Positions 7,845 to 16,613 of a stretch of 18,988 bases of DNA are shown here, one piece after another (the first letter of the stretch is position 1; every line of letters starts with the position of its first letter). Position numbers and translations under genes: made by a program. The stretch is from Desulfuromonadaceae bacterium UBA5613 (GTDB lineage: Bacteria; Desulfobacterota; Desulfuromonadia; Desulfuromonadales; UBA2197): assembly GCA_002424625.1 (NCBI GenBank), contig DIKR01000019.1:1-18988 (forward strand). Direction: 5' to 3'. The notes beneath the pieces were generated by a model. That model made no database searches, had not been told where the DNA came from, and worked only from the letters and a program-made list of their open reading frames with translations.

Positions 7845-7850
7845 CTTCGG

Positions 7851-7855
7851 CCTCC
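7851..7855 (-). promoter_or_regulatory. Shine-Dalgarno deciding the MuiA-like start
   Basis: GGAGG on the minus strand, six bases before the ATG at 7844. No comparable site is properly spaced before the upstream TTG at 7880. Confidence 0.7.
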
Positions 7856-7899
7856 AGTCAGTTGAGATGATTCGCTTCAAAGGAGAGTCATTGATTTAT

Positions 7900-7908
7900 T
7901 TTATACCA
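7900..7908 (-). promoter_or_regulatory. Extended -10 promoter candidate for the MuiA-like gene
   Basis: The minus strand reads TGGTATAAA, an extended -10 (TGn plus TATAAA), in the short AT-rich gap after rodA. No good -35 box is found at the right distance. The predicted start near 7893 leaves about 50 nt of leader. Confidence 0.35.
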
Positions 7909-7912
7909 CTAT

Positions 7913-9007
7913 TTAAAACATAAAGCGGCGCATGCTGACATTGAGGAGTAATCCCGCGCCGATCATCGTTGTCACCATACTGGTACCGCCGTAGGAGAAG
8001 AGGGGGAGAGGGATGCCGACGACGGGCAGCAGACCGGTGACCATGCCGAGATTGATAATGATGTGCCAGAAGAGCATGGCGGTGACGCCGACAGCGAGAA
8101 ACATGCCGAAACGGTCGGAGGCGCGGCGGGCGATATAGATCCCCCAGATGATGATCAGGAGATACAGGGTCAAAAGGACGGCCGTGCCGATAAACCCCCA
8201 TTCTTCGGCGAAGACTGAAAAAGCAAAGTCGGTATGGCGTTCGGGGAGGAAGGCGAGCTGTGACTGCGTCCCCTCCATGAAGCCTTTGCCGGTGACGCTG
8301 CCGGAACCGATGGCGATCTTTGACTGGATAATATGGTAGCCGCTGCCCCGGGGATCGGCTTCGGGGTTTAAGAAGGTAAAGACGCGTTGACGTTGGTAAT
8401 CGTGCAGGAAGGACCAGCCGGTCCAGGCCGCGGCAACGGCGGCAGCGGCTAGAGTGATAAAGGTGCGGAGATTGACACCGGCAAAGAGGATCATGGTGGC
8501 ACCGATAAAGAGGAGCATCATGGCCGTGCCGAGGTCAGGTTGTTTGAGGATGAAGACGACCGGCAGCAGGACAAAGGCGAGAGGGAGCAGTAACTCTTGG
8601 AGATTGAGACCACCAAGTCGGCCATGCAGGGCAAAGTAGCGGGCCAGGGTGATGATAATCACCATTTTGGCAATTTCACTCGGCTGCAGATTGATCGGTC
8701 CCAGGCTCAGCCAGCGGGTCGCCCCCATCGCGGTCTTACCGACGAGCATGACTGCCAGTAACAGAAAGAGGGTGAAGCCGTAAGCGAAAAAAGCGGAATA
8801 TTCAAGGTGACGATAATCAAAGATACAGAGTGAGAAGGCGATGCCGAGGCCGAGAGTGAACCAGGTGAGCTGTTTGAAGTAGATAGGGGTGTCACCAGAC
8901 CAGTCAGCGGTGACACTGGTCAAGTTGAGGATGCCAAGGCCGGCAACCGCGACGATCAGTCCCAGGAGCATCCAGTCGAAGTGGGTGACAAGACGACGGT
9001 CGAACAT
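7913..9007 (-). CDS. rodA: Peptidoglycan glycosyltransferase RodA (SEDS family)
   Basis: A 364-aa polytopic inner-membrane protein that polymerises lipid II into glycan strands together with PBP2 in the elongasome. The start is ATG 9007, with GGAG at 9016-9019 eight bases before it; the TTG at 9010 is too close to the site. About ten hydrophobic segments are visible. SEDS hallmarks are WLSLGPINLQPSEIAK (99-114), KQPDLGTAMM with the putative catalytic Asp158, LPERHTDFAFSVFAEEWGF (254-272), and a C-terminal GLLPVVGIPLPLFSYGGTS (325-343). FtsW is the alternative, but the neighbours mrdA and mreBCD and the QPDLGTA context indicate RodA. It starts three bases after the mrdA stop, so the two are likely translationally coupled. 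Confidence 0.97.
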   Translation of the reverse strand: MFDRRLVTHFDWMLLGLIVAVAGLGILNLTSVTADWSGDTPIYFKQLTWFTLGLGIAFSLCIFDYRHLEYSAFFAYGFTLFLLLAVMLVGKTAMGATRWLSLGPINLQPSEIAKMVIIITLARYFALHGRLGGLNLQELLLPLAFVLLPVVFILKQPDLGTAMMLLFIGATMILFAGVNLRTFITLAAAAVAAAWTGWSFLHDYQRQRVFTFLNPEADPRGSGYHIIQSKIAIGSGSVTGKGFMEGTQSQLAFLPERHTDFAFSVFAEEWGFIGTAVLLTLYLLIIIWGIYIARRASDRFGMFLAVGVTAMLFWHIIINLGMVTGLLPVVGIPLPLFSYGGTSMVTTMIGAGLLLNVSMRRFMF

Positions 9008-9010
9008 CAA

Positions 9011-10978
9011 TTAGTCTCCAAAGGGCGACACTGTCGCCGGTTCATCAGGGAGGGGAGCGATCGCTTCGACCTCTTCCGGGAGTTCAGAAGGGGGGACTTC
9101 CGGGTCAAGGGGGGGCGGGAGCGGTACTATGGGTTCAGTTTTGAGCGGCGGCGTGATTACATCCTTGAGTCCGAAATATTCGGCAAAGATGGCGCGGGCC
9201 ACCGGGGCGGCAGCACTGCCGCCGTGACCGCCATGTTCGACAATAACAGCAACGGCGATCTTCGGTTTGTCGACCGGGGCATAAGCCACAAACAGGGCAT
9301 GATCCTGCAGTATTTTCCGATCGCCATTGGCGACAGCGGTCTTGCTCTGAATGACCTGGGCCGTCCCGGTCTTGCCGGCCACCCGCAGACCGGGGATGCG
9401 ACTGGCGGCACCGGTTCCTCCGGCTTCATGGACCACCGCCTCCATTCCGGCGCGAACGACGGTAAACATCCCTGGCGGCACGTCAAGAACGTTGAAAGTG
9501 TCGGGGACAGTATTGAAAATGACCCGGCCGTTGAGATCTTCGATCCGCTTGACAACCTGCGGGCGCAGAACTTTCCCGCCGTTGGCGACCGCGGCAGTCA
9601 TCACGGCGAGCTGCAGGGGGGTGGTCAGGACATACCCCTGGCCGATGGAGGCAATCGCCGTTTCGCCGTTGAACCAGCTCTGGTTAAAACGTTTCTTCTT
9701 CCACTCCTTGGTCGGGATCAGCCCCTTTTTGACGCTGTCGAGGGGGAAGTCATAGTTCTGCCCCATCCCCATCTCGACAGCAGTAGCGGCGAGTTTGTCA
9801 ATGCCGAGTTTGAGCCCGACCTCGTAGAACCACACGTCGCAACTCTCTTTAATGGCCCGGCGCAAATCGACGCTGCCATGCCCGTCGCGCTTCCAGCAGC
9901 GGATAACCTGATTGTGTTTGCCGATGGTGATGCTGCCGCTGCAGTGGACAGAGGTCGCGGCGGTGGCGGCACCGTTACGCAGGGCGGCGATGGCGGTGAC
10001 GAGTTTAAAGGTCGAACCGGGGGGGTATTGCCCGGAAATGGCGCGGTTCTGCAGCGGCTTGAGCGGGTCGTCGCGTAGGGCGCTCCATTCTTTGAGTGAA
10101 ATTCCGCCGGAGAAGAGGGCGGGGTCGAAGGTCGGCCGGCTCGCCATGGCGAGGACTTCGCCGGTCTCAACGTCGATGACGACGGCGGCGCCGCTTTCGT
10201 CGCCAAAGGCTTCTTCGGCCACCTTTTGAAGTTGACTGTCCAGGGAGAGATAAATCTTCTTGCCGGGGACTGGAGCAAATCCCTGCAACTGGCGCAGTTC
10301 GCGGCCACGGGCATCGACTTCGACGCGGCGTTCGCCGCTGATGCCGCGCAACTCTTTTTCGAGATGTTTCTCCAGCCCGGTCTTGCCAACCATGTCGCCA
10401 GGGCGGTAACCGGTGAATTGGGGGTCTTGCAGGGCCTTTTCGCTGATCTCGCCGGTATAGCCGAAGAGATGTGCGCCTCTTTCTCCCTGAGTATAGGTGC
10501 GTACCGGTATAACCTTGATCATGACGCCGGGGAGATGCAGATCGTTCTCCTGGAGGATCTCCATGGTGTCGCGATTGATGTCGTTGACAAGTGGTGCCGG
10601 CAGATAGGGGGGGTAGCGTTTGAGCAGAGCGTATTTGCGCTGCAGGTCGGTGTAGGGGACGCCGAGAAGGCTATTCAGGCGCAGCAGCAGGAGATCGGGG
10701 TCTTCAATCTCCTGACGGATGAGGGCGACGCTGAAGGAGGGACGGTTTTCAACGAGGAGTTCGCCGTTGCGGTCGAAGATTGCGCCGCGTGGCGGTTCGA
10801 TGGGGATGAGGCGGGTGCGGTTGCGATCAGAAAGTGAGGCATATTCATCGCTCTGAATAACCTGCAGATACCACAGGCGACCGAGGAGGAGGAGAAAAAA
10901 TCCGGCGGCGACCAGGGAAAGGACATAGAAGCGGCGGCGCAGAGCGGATGCGGATGATCCCGGAGAATTAAGCCCCAT
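9011..10978 (-). CDS. mrdA: Penicillin-binding protein 2 (elongation-specific transpeptidase)
   Basis: A 655-aa class B PBP that cross-links peptidoglycan during side-wall growth and pairs with RodA. I choose ATG 10978 because GGGAGGG (10984-10990) precedes it by five bases; the upstream TTG at 11002 lacks such a site. A single membrane anchor spans about residues 16-41. The dimerisation/pedestal domain follows, with PRGAIFDRNGELL near 63. The transpeptidase domain has the S322-T-F-K325 active site (in PPGSTFK), the SCD triad at 379-381 and K536-T-G. The protein ends in a Pro/Glu-rich tail of about 45 residues (roughly 610-655) after the enzyme domain. The first 11 bases overlap mreD, and rodA follows immediately. 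Confidence 0.97.
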   Translation of the reverse strand: MGLNSPGSSASALRRRFYVLSLVAAGFFLLLLGRLWYLQVIQSDEYASLSDRNRTRLIPIEPPRGAIFDRNGELLVENRPSFSVALIRQEIEDPDLLLLRLNSLLGVPYTDLQRKYALLKRYPPYLPAPLVNDINRDTMEILQENDLHLPGVMIKVIPVRTYTQGERGAHLFGYTGEISEKALQDPQFTGYRPGDMVGKTGLEKHLEKELRGISGERRVEVDARGRELRQLQGFAPVPGKKIYLSLDSQLQKVAEEAFGDESGAAVVIDVETGEVLAMASRPTFDPALFSGGISLKEWSALRDDPLKPLQNRAISGQYPPGSTFKLVTAIAALRNGAATAATSVHCSGSITIGKHNQVIRCWKRDGHGSVDLRRAIKESCDVWFYEVGLKLGIDKLAATAVEMGMGQNYDFPLDSVKKGLIPTKEWKKKRFNQSWFNGETAIASIGQGYVLTTPLQLAVMTAAVANGGKVLRPQVVKRIEDLNGRVIFNTVPDTFNVLDVPPGMFTVVRAGMEAVVHEAGGTGAASRIPGLRVAGKTGTAQVIQSKTAVANGDRKILQDHALFVAYAPVDKPKIAVAVIVEHGGHGGSAAAPVARAIFAEYFGLKDVITPPLKTEPIVPLPPPLDPEVPPSELPEEVEAIAPLPDEPATVSPFGD

Positions 10979-11504
10979 GAATTCCCTCCCGCAGGTGGAC
11001 AAAGCCGGGGATCGACAAGCGCGGCGCGAAGCGTTTCTGTAGACTCGTTATCAGGGCGATGAGAAGAAGAGCGGCGAGGACATTGATGCTCCCCTGAAAG
11101 GTGGCACGTTGGAGAAGGAGGGGGGTCATCCGTTGCAGATCAGCAAAGCTGCCAAAGAGGATCATCAGTCCACTTTGCAGAAGGGAAGCGCCAAAGACCA
11201 TAAAGAGCAACAGGAGGGGGCTCTCGGTATTCACTGCTTGTATGGAAGAACGGCCGACAATGAAGATGCTGAGGTAGATGGTGGCATGTAACCCGAAATG
11301 TGTGCCACCGCAGCTGTCGAGGAGAAGGCCGATCCCCCAGGACAGGAAAGCACCCCGCATGACACCTTCAGTCAGACAGAGATAGACGACTAAAAGGAGC
11401 AGGAGCTCGGGCTTGAAATAGTGGGGGAGGAGTAGCGGCAGCAAGGTCGTCTGACTTAGCAAAAACAGGAGGGTACAGGTCAGGAGAACCAGAAGGCGGG
11501 TCAT
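10968..11504 (-). CDS. mreD: Rod shape-determining membrane protein MreD
   Basis: A 178-aa, strongly hydrophobic protein with about five to six membrane segments, as expected for MreD (160-180 aa). The family is weakly conserved, so the call rests on size, hydrophobicity, the PELLLLLVVYLCLTEG and GIGLLLDSCGG stretches, and position between mreC and mrdA. MreD is an inner-membrane partner of MreC that helps link MreB filaments to PBP2/RodA. Its ATG overlaps the mreC stop by four bases (ATGA). No clear Shine-Dalgarno precedes it, which points to translation coupled to mreC. Confidence 0.93.
   Translation of the reverse strand: MTRLLVLLTCTLLFLLSQTTLLPLLLPHYFKPELLLLLVVYLCLTEGVMRGAFLSWGIGLLLDSCGGTHFGLHATIYLSIFIVGRSSIQAVNTESPLLLLFMVFGASLLQSGLMILFGSFADLQRMTPLLLQRATFQGSINVLAALLLIALITSLQKRFAPRLSIPGFVHLREGIHGA
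10984..10990 (-). promoter_or_regulatory. Shine-Dalgarno deciding the mrdA start
   Basis: GGGAGGG on the minus strand, five bases before ATG 10978 and inside the last codons of mreD. It favours this start over the TTG at 11002 and makes mreD-mrdA translational coupling likely. Confidence 0.75.
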
Positions 11505-12340
11505 GGTTTGTCGACAGGGAGAGAGGATGGCATCTCGGTGGAGAAGATGACAAGAACCTCTTCCAGATGCTCGAAGTCGACAGCCGGTTCGACCTCGACG
11601 GTTTGGAACATATCAAAGCCTCGTTTGTCGACGCGAGTCACAGCCCCGACAATCAGACCTTTGGGGAAACCGCCGCCGAGACCGGAGGTGAGGAGGAGAT
11701 CGCCGACCTGCACATCGTCGGTGAGGGGGAGATAATCAAGGCTCATGCCGTCGCCGTCGCCGCGGCTGATGGCGCGGGCTCGCGTCCGCTCGGTCATGGT
11801 CGAGAGTTTCGATGCCGCATCGACAATCAGCAGAACCCGCGAAGAATGGGGGGTAGAGGTAATGACCCGGCCAACGACGCCGTAAGCCGAGACCACAGCC
11901 ATCCCTGCGCTGATCTGATCTGAGCTGCCGCGGTCGATGGTGATGCTGCGAAACCAGCTGGTAGCATCGACGCCGATTACCCGGGCAGCCACCATCCGCT
12001 CTTCCCGTTGCGCACTGAAAGAAAGGAGTTTCTTCAGGCGCTCATTCTCCTTCCGGCGTTCTTCATGACCGACGAGGTGTTCCTTGAGCTGCGCGTTTTC
12101 GCTACGCAGACTGGCGGTTGTTGCGTCCGGGGAACCGAAAAGGTTGGTGCGGATCGCCATGACACCGTCGCCGACGAGCATGACACTCTTTTGCAGGGGG
12201 TAAACAATTGTGAGGAGTTTGCGCTCAAGCGATGACGGGGTATCTTTGTGGCGCAGGTGTGAGCTGTAATAGCTCAAAGATGCGATCAGAAGGAATCCGA
12301 GGGAAACGAGTCTCCAGTATTTTTTAAACAGTTCGCGCAT
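11501..12340 (-). CDS. mreC: Rod shape-determining protein MreC
   Basis: A 279-aa bitopic protein that links cytoplasmic MreB to periplasmic PBP2. It has a short cytoplasmic N-terminus (MRELFKKYWR), one membrane segment (about 11-27), a coiled coil (about 78-115, SENAQLKEHL to KKLLSF), and a C-terminal double beta-barrel domain (about 116-268) with conserved-looking VIGVDATSWFRSITIDRG, AYGVVGRVI and LLTSGLGGGFPKGLIVG. Size is normal for the family. No Shine-Dalgarno is seen before ATG 12340; instead a perfect hairpin ends 12 bases upstream of it. The stop overlaps the mreD start. Confidence 0.96.
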   Translation of the reverse strand: MRELFKKYWRLVSLGFLLIASLSYYSSHLRHKDTPSSLERKLLTIVYPLQKSVMLVGDGVMAIRTNLFGSPDATTASLRSENAQLKEHLVGHEERRKENERLKKLLSFSAQREERMVAARVIGVDATSWFRSITIDRGSSDQISAGMAVVSAYGVVGRVITSTPHSSRVLLIVDAASKLSTMTERTRARAISRGDGDGMSLDYLPLTDDVQVGDLLLTSGLGGGFPKGLIVGAVTRVDKRGFDMFQTVEVEPAVDFEHLEEVLVIFSTEMPSSLPVDKP

Positions 12341-12352
12341 GTATTAACGTCG

Positions 12353-12385
12353 TACGGCGGCACCAGAAAAGTCGGTGCCGCCGTA
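12353..12385 (-). promoter_or_regulatory. Hairpin between mreB and mreC
   Basis: A perfect 12-bp GC-rich inverted repeat (TACGGCGGCACC at 12353-12364 and its complement at 12374-12385) with a 9-nt loop, in the 75-bp gap between the mreB stop and mreC start. No U-tract follows on the minus strand. It is placed to act as a processing or stability element, or a weak attenuator, that would make mreB mRNA more abundant than mreCD. Confidence 0.6.
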
Positions 12386-12415
12386 AAGAAGAGTTTCGTC
12401 AGCGACAGTCTGTGG

Positions 12416-13459
<1,044 letters not shown>

Positions 13460-13523
13460 TATAGTTGAAGCTCCTTTCCGCGGCCGTAGCCGGCATCTTC
13501 GACTAAGAGAGAAAATGCTGCTC

Positions 13524-13552
13524 ACCGTAACAAAATCATCCAGGCATTTCAA
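13524..13552 (-). promoter_or_regulatory. Promoter of the mreB operon
   Basis: On the minus strand a -35 box TTGAAA (13547-13552) is separated by 17 bp from TACGGT (13524-13529), which is preceded by TGT, making an extended -10. The predicted start of transcription is near 13517, about 58 nt before the mreB ATG. Confidence 0.5.
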
Positions 13553-13573
13553 GGAGAAAACATAAAAAGAGAG

Positions 13574-13602
13574 TTGCATTTCGACCCCTCTTTGTCTAAC
13601 AT
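13574..13602 (+). promoter_or_regulatory. Weak promoter candidate for ppiD-purC
   Basis: TTGCAT (13574-13579), a 17-bp spacer and TAACAT (13597-13602) lie in the 194-bp divergent gap shared with mreB. The boxes are imperfect (3 and 4 of 6). An alternative with TTGTCT/TACGCC a little downstream is equally weak. Confidence 0.3.
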
Positions 13603-13653
13603 CGGGGAGTTTTTTACGCCTTTATTAATCAGTTTGTTTGTGAGGAGCCTCAA

Positions 13654-15594
13654 ATGCTTGGAATTATTCGTCAAAAACAAAAATCCTTCTTTGTGCAGAT
13701 TGTCTTTTGGGTGATTATCGCTACCTTTGTCGGGACGATATTCCTCGTCTGGGGCAAAGGGGATGATGCGACCTCCTCCAGTGATGACTTTGCCGCCAAG
13801 ATCAACGGCAACCCCATTTCCATGACCGACTATCAGCGTTCCTATGAAAATATCTATCGCATGTATCAAAATCTTTACGGCGAAGCTTTTACCCCACAGA
13901 TTGAGAGTACTCTCAATTTGCGCAAGGTGGCTCTCGATTCTTTGATCGATCAGATGCTGTTACTGCAGGAAGCTGAGCGATTGAAGCTGAAAGTCAGCAA
14001 GCAGGAGATTGTTGCGGCAATCGCTGCGATTCCTTCTTTTCAAAGTAACGGCGCATTCAACCGCGATCTATATGTCCAAGTGTTGCGCGCCCAGCGTTTG
14101 ACGCCTGACCAGTTTGAAAAGATGCAGGAACAGGAGCTCCTTGTTGAAAAGGCCCGGCAATCCCTGGAAGGCGGGGCCGTGGCGAGTGATGCTGATATCG
14201 ATACAGAGTACAAAGAGCGCAACGAAAAGGTGAATCTTGCACTGTTGCGAATCGATCCGGTCTTTTTTGAGGGGAGGGTAAAGGTCGATCCGGCCGGACT
14301 GGAGAGTTTCTTTGCTGAACGGAAAGACACATTTCGCCTTCCTGAAACGGCGAAAATTTCTTATCTGTTTGTCGATAGCAAGCCCTTTGCTGCCAATGCC
14401 GAGTTGAACGATGCCGACCTCGAAAAATATTATCAGCGTTATATTGAGCGCTTTGAAGTCCCTGAGCAGGTTCGCGCCGCACACCTTTTGATTCGGGTAC
14501 CGCAAGGAGCCACGGCTGCGATCCAGGCCGAGAAGCGAGCTCTTATCGAGAAATTGCGGGAGCAGGTTCTGCAGGGCGAGGATTTTGCCGCTTTGGCGCG
14601 GATCCATTCGGACGATACCGGCAGCGGCGCACAAGGGGGCGATCTCGGCTTCTTCGCCCGCGGCATGATGGTCCCTGCTTTTGAAAGAGCTGCTTTTTCC
14701 CTGAATGTCGGGGCCATCAGCGAGGTGGTGACGACAGACTTCGGTTATCACCTTATTCGTCTGAGTGCTCGTCAGGAGGCGCAGATCAAACCCCTGGCGA
14801 CAGTCATTGAAGAGGTCCGGGCCGGGGCGCAGGAAGAGAAGGGTCGGGAGCTGGCGCTGGAAAAGGCTATGGACCTTTACAATGTCAATCGTAAAGGCGG
14901 TTCACTTGACACGGTTGCCAAGGAGTTCGCTGTCAAGGTGCAGGACAGCGTTTTCTTCCCCGCAGATAAGGCATCAGTGGCAGATGCGCCCCTGAGCAAA
15001 GAGGTGGCCAACGCGATCTTTGCCCTGCAGCCCGGGGAGATTGGCCGCCCCATCCTTCTGCCGCAAGGGGTTTTGTTTTATGCGTTGAAGGAGAAGCGTG
15101 CGGCTCATATCCCTGAACTGGCGGAGGTTCGTCCGGCAGTGGAAGCCGCTTATCGCCAAAACAAGGCGAAGGATCTCGCCCGCAGCGAAGGAAATCTGAT
15201 TCTGGCAGAAGTCCGCGCCGGCAGTGATCTTGCTGTCGCAGCAGCGAAGCGCTCCCTGCCCGTGAGTGAAACCGGGCTCTTCGCCCGCAGTCGTACTTTC
15301 TTTGTGCCGATGGTCGGCGCCCATGAAGAACTGAGCAATGCCGCCTTTACCCTGACTTCGGCCGCTCCGCTGGCGGCCAAGACCTTTGATGTCGATGGCG
15401 CCATCGTTGTGGTGCAGCTGAAAGCACGACAGAATGCCGAGCTTGCCGGTCTGACAACTCTGGTGCGCGACGAAATGCGTCAGGCAGTGGTTGAGCGCAA
15501 AAAACAGGAGATTCTCGAAACAGCTCTCAAAGATATGAAGGAAAAAGCCCGGATCGAATATTCTGCCGCTGTGGCCGCAGACCAGAAAGGATAA
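13654..15594 (+). CDS. ppiD: PpiD/SurA-type periplasmic peptidyl-prolyl isomerase
   Basis: A 646-aa inner-membrane-anchored folding factor for exported proteins. The ATG at 13654 has GAGGAG about eight bases before it. There is one N-terminal membrane anchor (about 14-33) with a short Lys/Arg-rich cytoplasmic start. A SurA_N-like chaperone region follows (about 45-175, including AAKINGNPISMTDYQRSY). One parvulin-type rotamase domain sits at about 271-371, with VRAAHLLIR, GSGAQGGDLGFFARGMMVPAFE and TTDFGYHLIRL. A second PPIase-like C-terminal region (about 440-640) is less conserved. Length matches E. coli PpiD (~620 aa). It is divergent from mreB, and purC begins five bases after its stop. 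Confidence 0.93.
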   Translation: MLGIIRQKQKSFFVQIVFWVIIATFVGTIFLVWGKGDDATSSSDDFAAKINGNPISMTDYQRSYENIYRMYQNLYGEAFTPQIESTLNLRKVALDSLIDQMLLLQEAERLKLKVSKQEIVAAIAAIPSFQSNGAFNRDLYVQVLRAQRLTPDQFEKMQEQELLVEKARQSLEGGAVASDADIDTEYKERNEKVNLALLRIDPVFFEGRVKVDPAGLESFFAERKDTFRLPETAKISYLFVDSKPFAANAELNDADLEKYYQRYIERFEVPEQVRAAHLLIRVPQGATAAIQAEKRALIEKLREQVLQGEDFAALARIHSDDTGSGAQGGDLGFFARGMMVPAFERAAFSLNVGAISEVVTTDFGYHLIRLSARQEAQIKPLATVIEEVRAGAQEEKGRELALEKAMDLYNVNRKGGSLDTVAKEFAVKVQDSVFFPADKASVADAPLSKEVANAIFALQPGEIGRPILLPQGVLFYALKEKRAAHIPELAEVRPAVEAAYRQNKAKDLARSEGNLILAEVRAGSDLAVAAAKRSLPVSETGLFARSRTFFVPMVGAHEELSNAAFTLTSAAPLAAKTFDVDGAIVVVQLKARQNAELAGLTTLVRDEMRQAVVERKKQEILETALKDMKEKARIEYSAAVAADQKG

Positions 15595-15599
15595 TCATC

Positions 15600-16487
15600 A
15601 TGTCAGTTATCATGCAGACGAATTTCCCCGACCTTAAACTCGTTACCCGCGGCAAAGTCCGGGATATTTACGATCTCGGCGAACATCTTCTCATTGTCAC
15701 CTCGGACCGGATTTCAGCCTTCGATGTGATAATGAATGAAGGGATTCCCAAAAAAGGGCAGGTCCTCACCCAGATTTCGATCTGGTGGTTCAAGCAGATG
15801 GCCGATCTTATTCCCAACCATATCATAGCCGTTGATGTCGATGATTTCCCGGTGGAAACCCACAAATACCGGCAGCAGCTTGAAGGCCGTTCGATGCTGG
15901 TGAAGAAGGCTAAACCGCTGCCGGTCGAATGTATCGCGCGCGGCTATGTCTCTGGATCCGGCTGGAAGGATTATCAGTCCACCGGCTCTATCTGTGGAAT
16001 TCCATTGCCGGCGGGTCTTCTTGAAAGTGCCCAGTTACCGCAGCCGCTCTTCACCCCTTCGACCAAAGCTGAGCTCGGGTCCCACGACGAAAATATCTCC
16101 TTTGCGACGACCGTCGAACTGTGCGGGGAAGAGATCGCCACCCAGATTCGTGATACGACTCTGGCAATTTACAGCCGGGCCCGGGATATTGCCGCGGAGC
16201 GCGGCATTATCATTGCCGACACCAAATTTGAATTCGGCATGTATGAAGGTAAACTTCTCTGGATCGACGAAGCCCTCACCCCGGATTCCTCCCGTTTCTG
16301 GCCGAAGGATCAATATAAGCCGGGTGGAGCACAACCGAGTTTCGATAAACAGTTTCTCCGGGATTACCTTGAAACCCTCGATTGGGGAAAGACCGCGCCG
16401 GCGCCGTCGCTCCCCGAGGAGATTCTGCGCAAGACCGGAGAGAAGTACGAAGAAGCTCTTTTCCGTTTAACCGGGATCAAGCTTTAG
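15600..16487 (+). CDS. purC: Phosphoribosylaminoimidazole-succinocarboxamide synthase (SAICAR synthetase)
   Basis: A 295-aa cytosolic enzyme that joins CAIR and aspartate with ATP to form SAICAR in purine synthesis. ATG 15600 has AAAGGA about nine bases upstream, inside the end of ppiD; an alternative ATG lies at 15612. Motifs are GKVRDIYDLG (18-27), TSDRISAFDVIM (34-45), the ECIARGYVSGSGWKDYQ loop, and a C-terminal DTKFEFGMYEGKLLWIDEALTPDSSRFWP signature (given here as two adjoining parts, DTKFEFG and IDEALTPDSSRFWP). It is the long form of the family, closer in length to yeast Ade1 (~306 aa) than to the ~237-aa E. coli enzyme. Likely co-transcribed with ppiD; a shared function is not evident. 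Confidence 0.97.
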   Translation: MSVIMQTNFPDLKLVTRGKVRDIYDLGEHLLIVTSDRISAFDVIMNEGIPKKGQVLTQISIWWFKQMADLIPNHIIAVDVDDFPVETHKYRQQLEGRSMLVKKAKPLPVECIARGYVSGSGWKDYQSTGSICGIPLPAGLLESAQLPQPLFTPSTKAELGSHDENISFATTVELCGEEIATQIRDTTLAIYSRARDIAAERGIIIADTKFEFGMYEGKLLWIDEALTPDSSRFWPKDQYKPGGAQPSFDKQFLRDYLETLDWGKTAPAPSLPEEILRKTGEKYEEALFRLTGIKL

Positions 16488-16528
16488 TCCCGTGGTCACG
16501 CTCCTTCCCGTGTAACGTTGAAATTTTC

Positions 16529-16560
16529 TGCGGCGGTGGCGACTCCTCGCCACCGCCGTA
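16529..16560 (+). terminator. GC-rich hairpin between purC and the protease gene
   Basis: CGGCGGTGGCG (16531-16541) pairs perfectly with 16548-16558 around a 6-nt loop, with a G-T and a T-A pair extending it outward. It lies 42 bases after the purC stop. No T-run follows, so it is either a weak terminator or an mRNA 3'-end stabiliser. Confidence 0.5.
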
Positions 16561-16613
16561 TCACTTCTGATGCTGTTCCTGATCCTCCTTTCTGCCTTTT
16601 CCGGAGTACTCTG

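Noticed and set aside
8981..10078. Long + strand open frame opposite rodA/mrdA (365 codons)
   Set aside because: It is antisense to the strongly conserved PBP2 transpeptidase domain; the Gly/Asp/Arg-rich translation looks like a mirror of codon bias.
13460..13579. N-terminal extension of mreB by 40 codons
   Set aside because: The extension covers the predicted promoter, and ATG 13459 has a proper Shine-Dalgarno and gives the normal 347-aa MreB.
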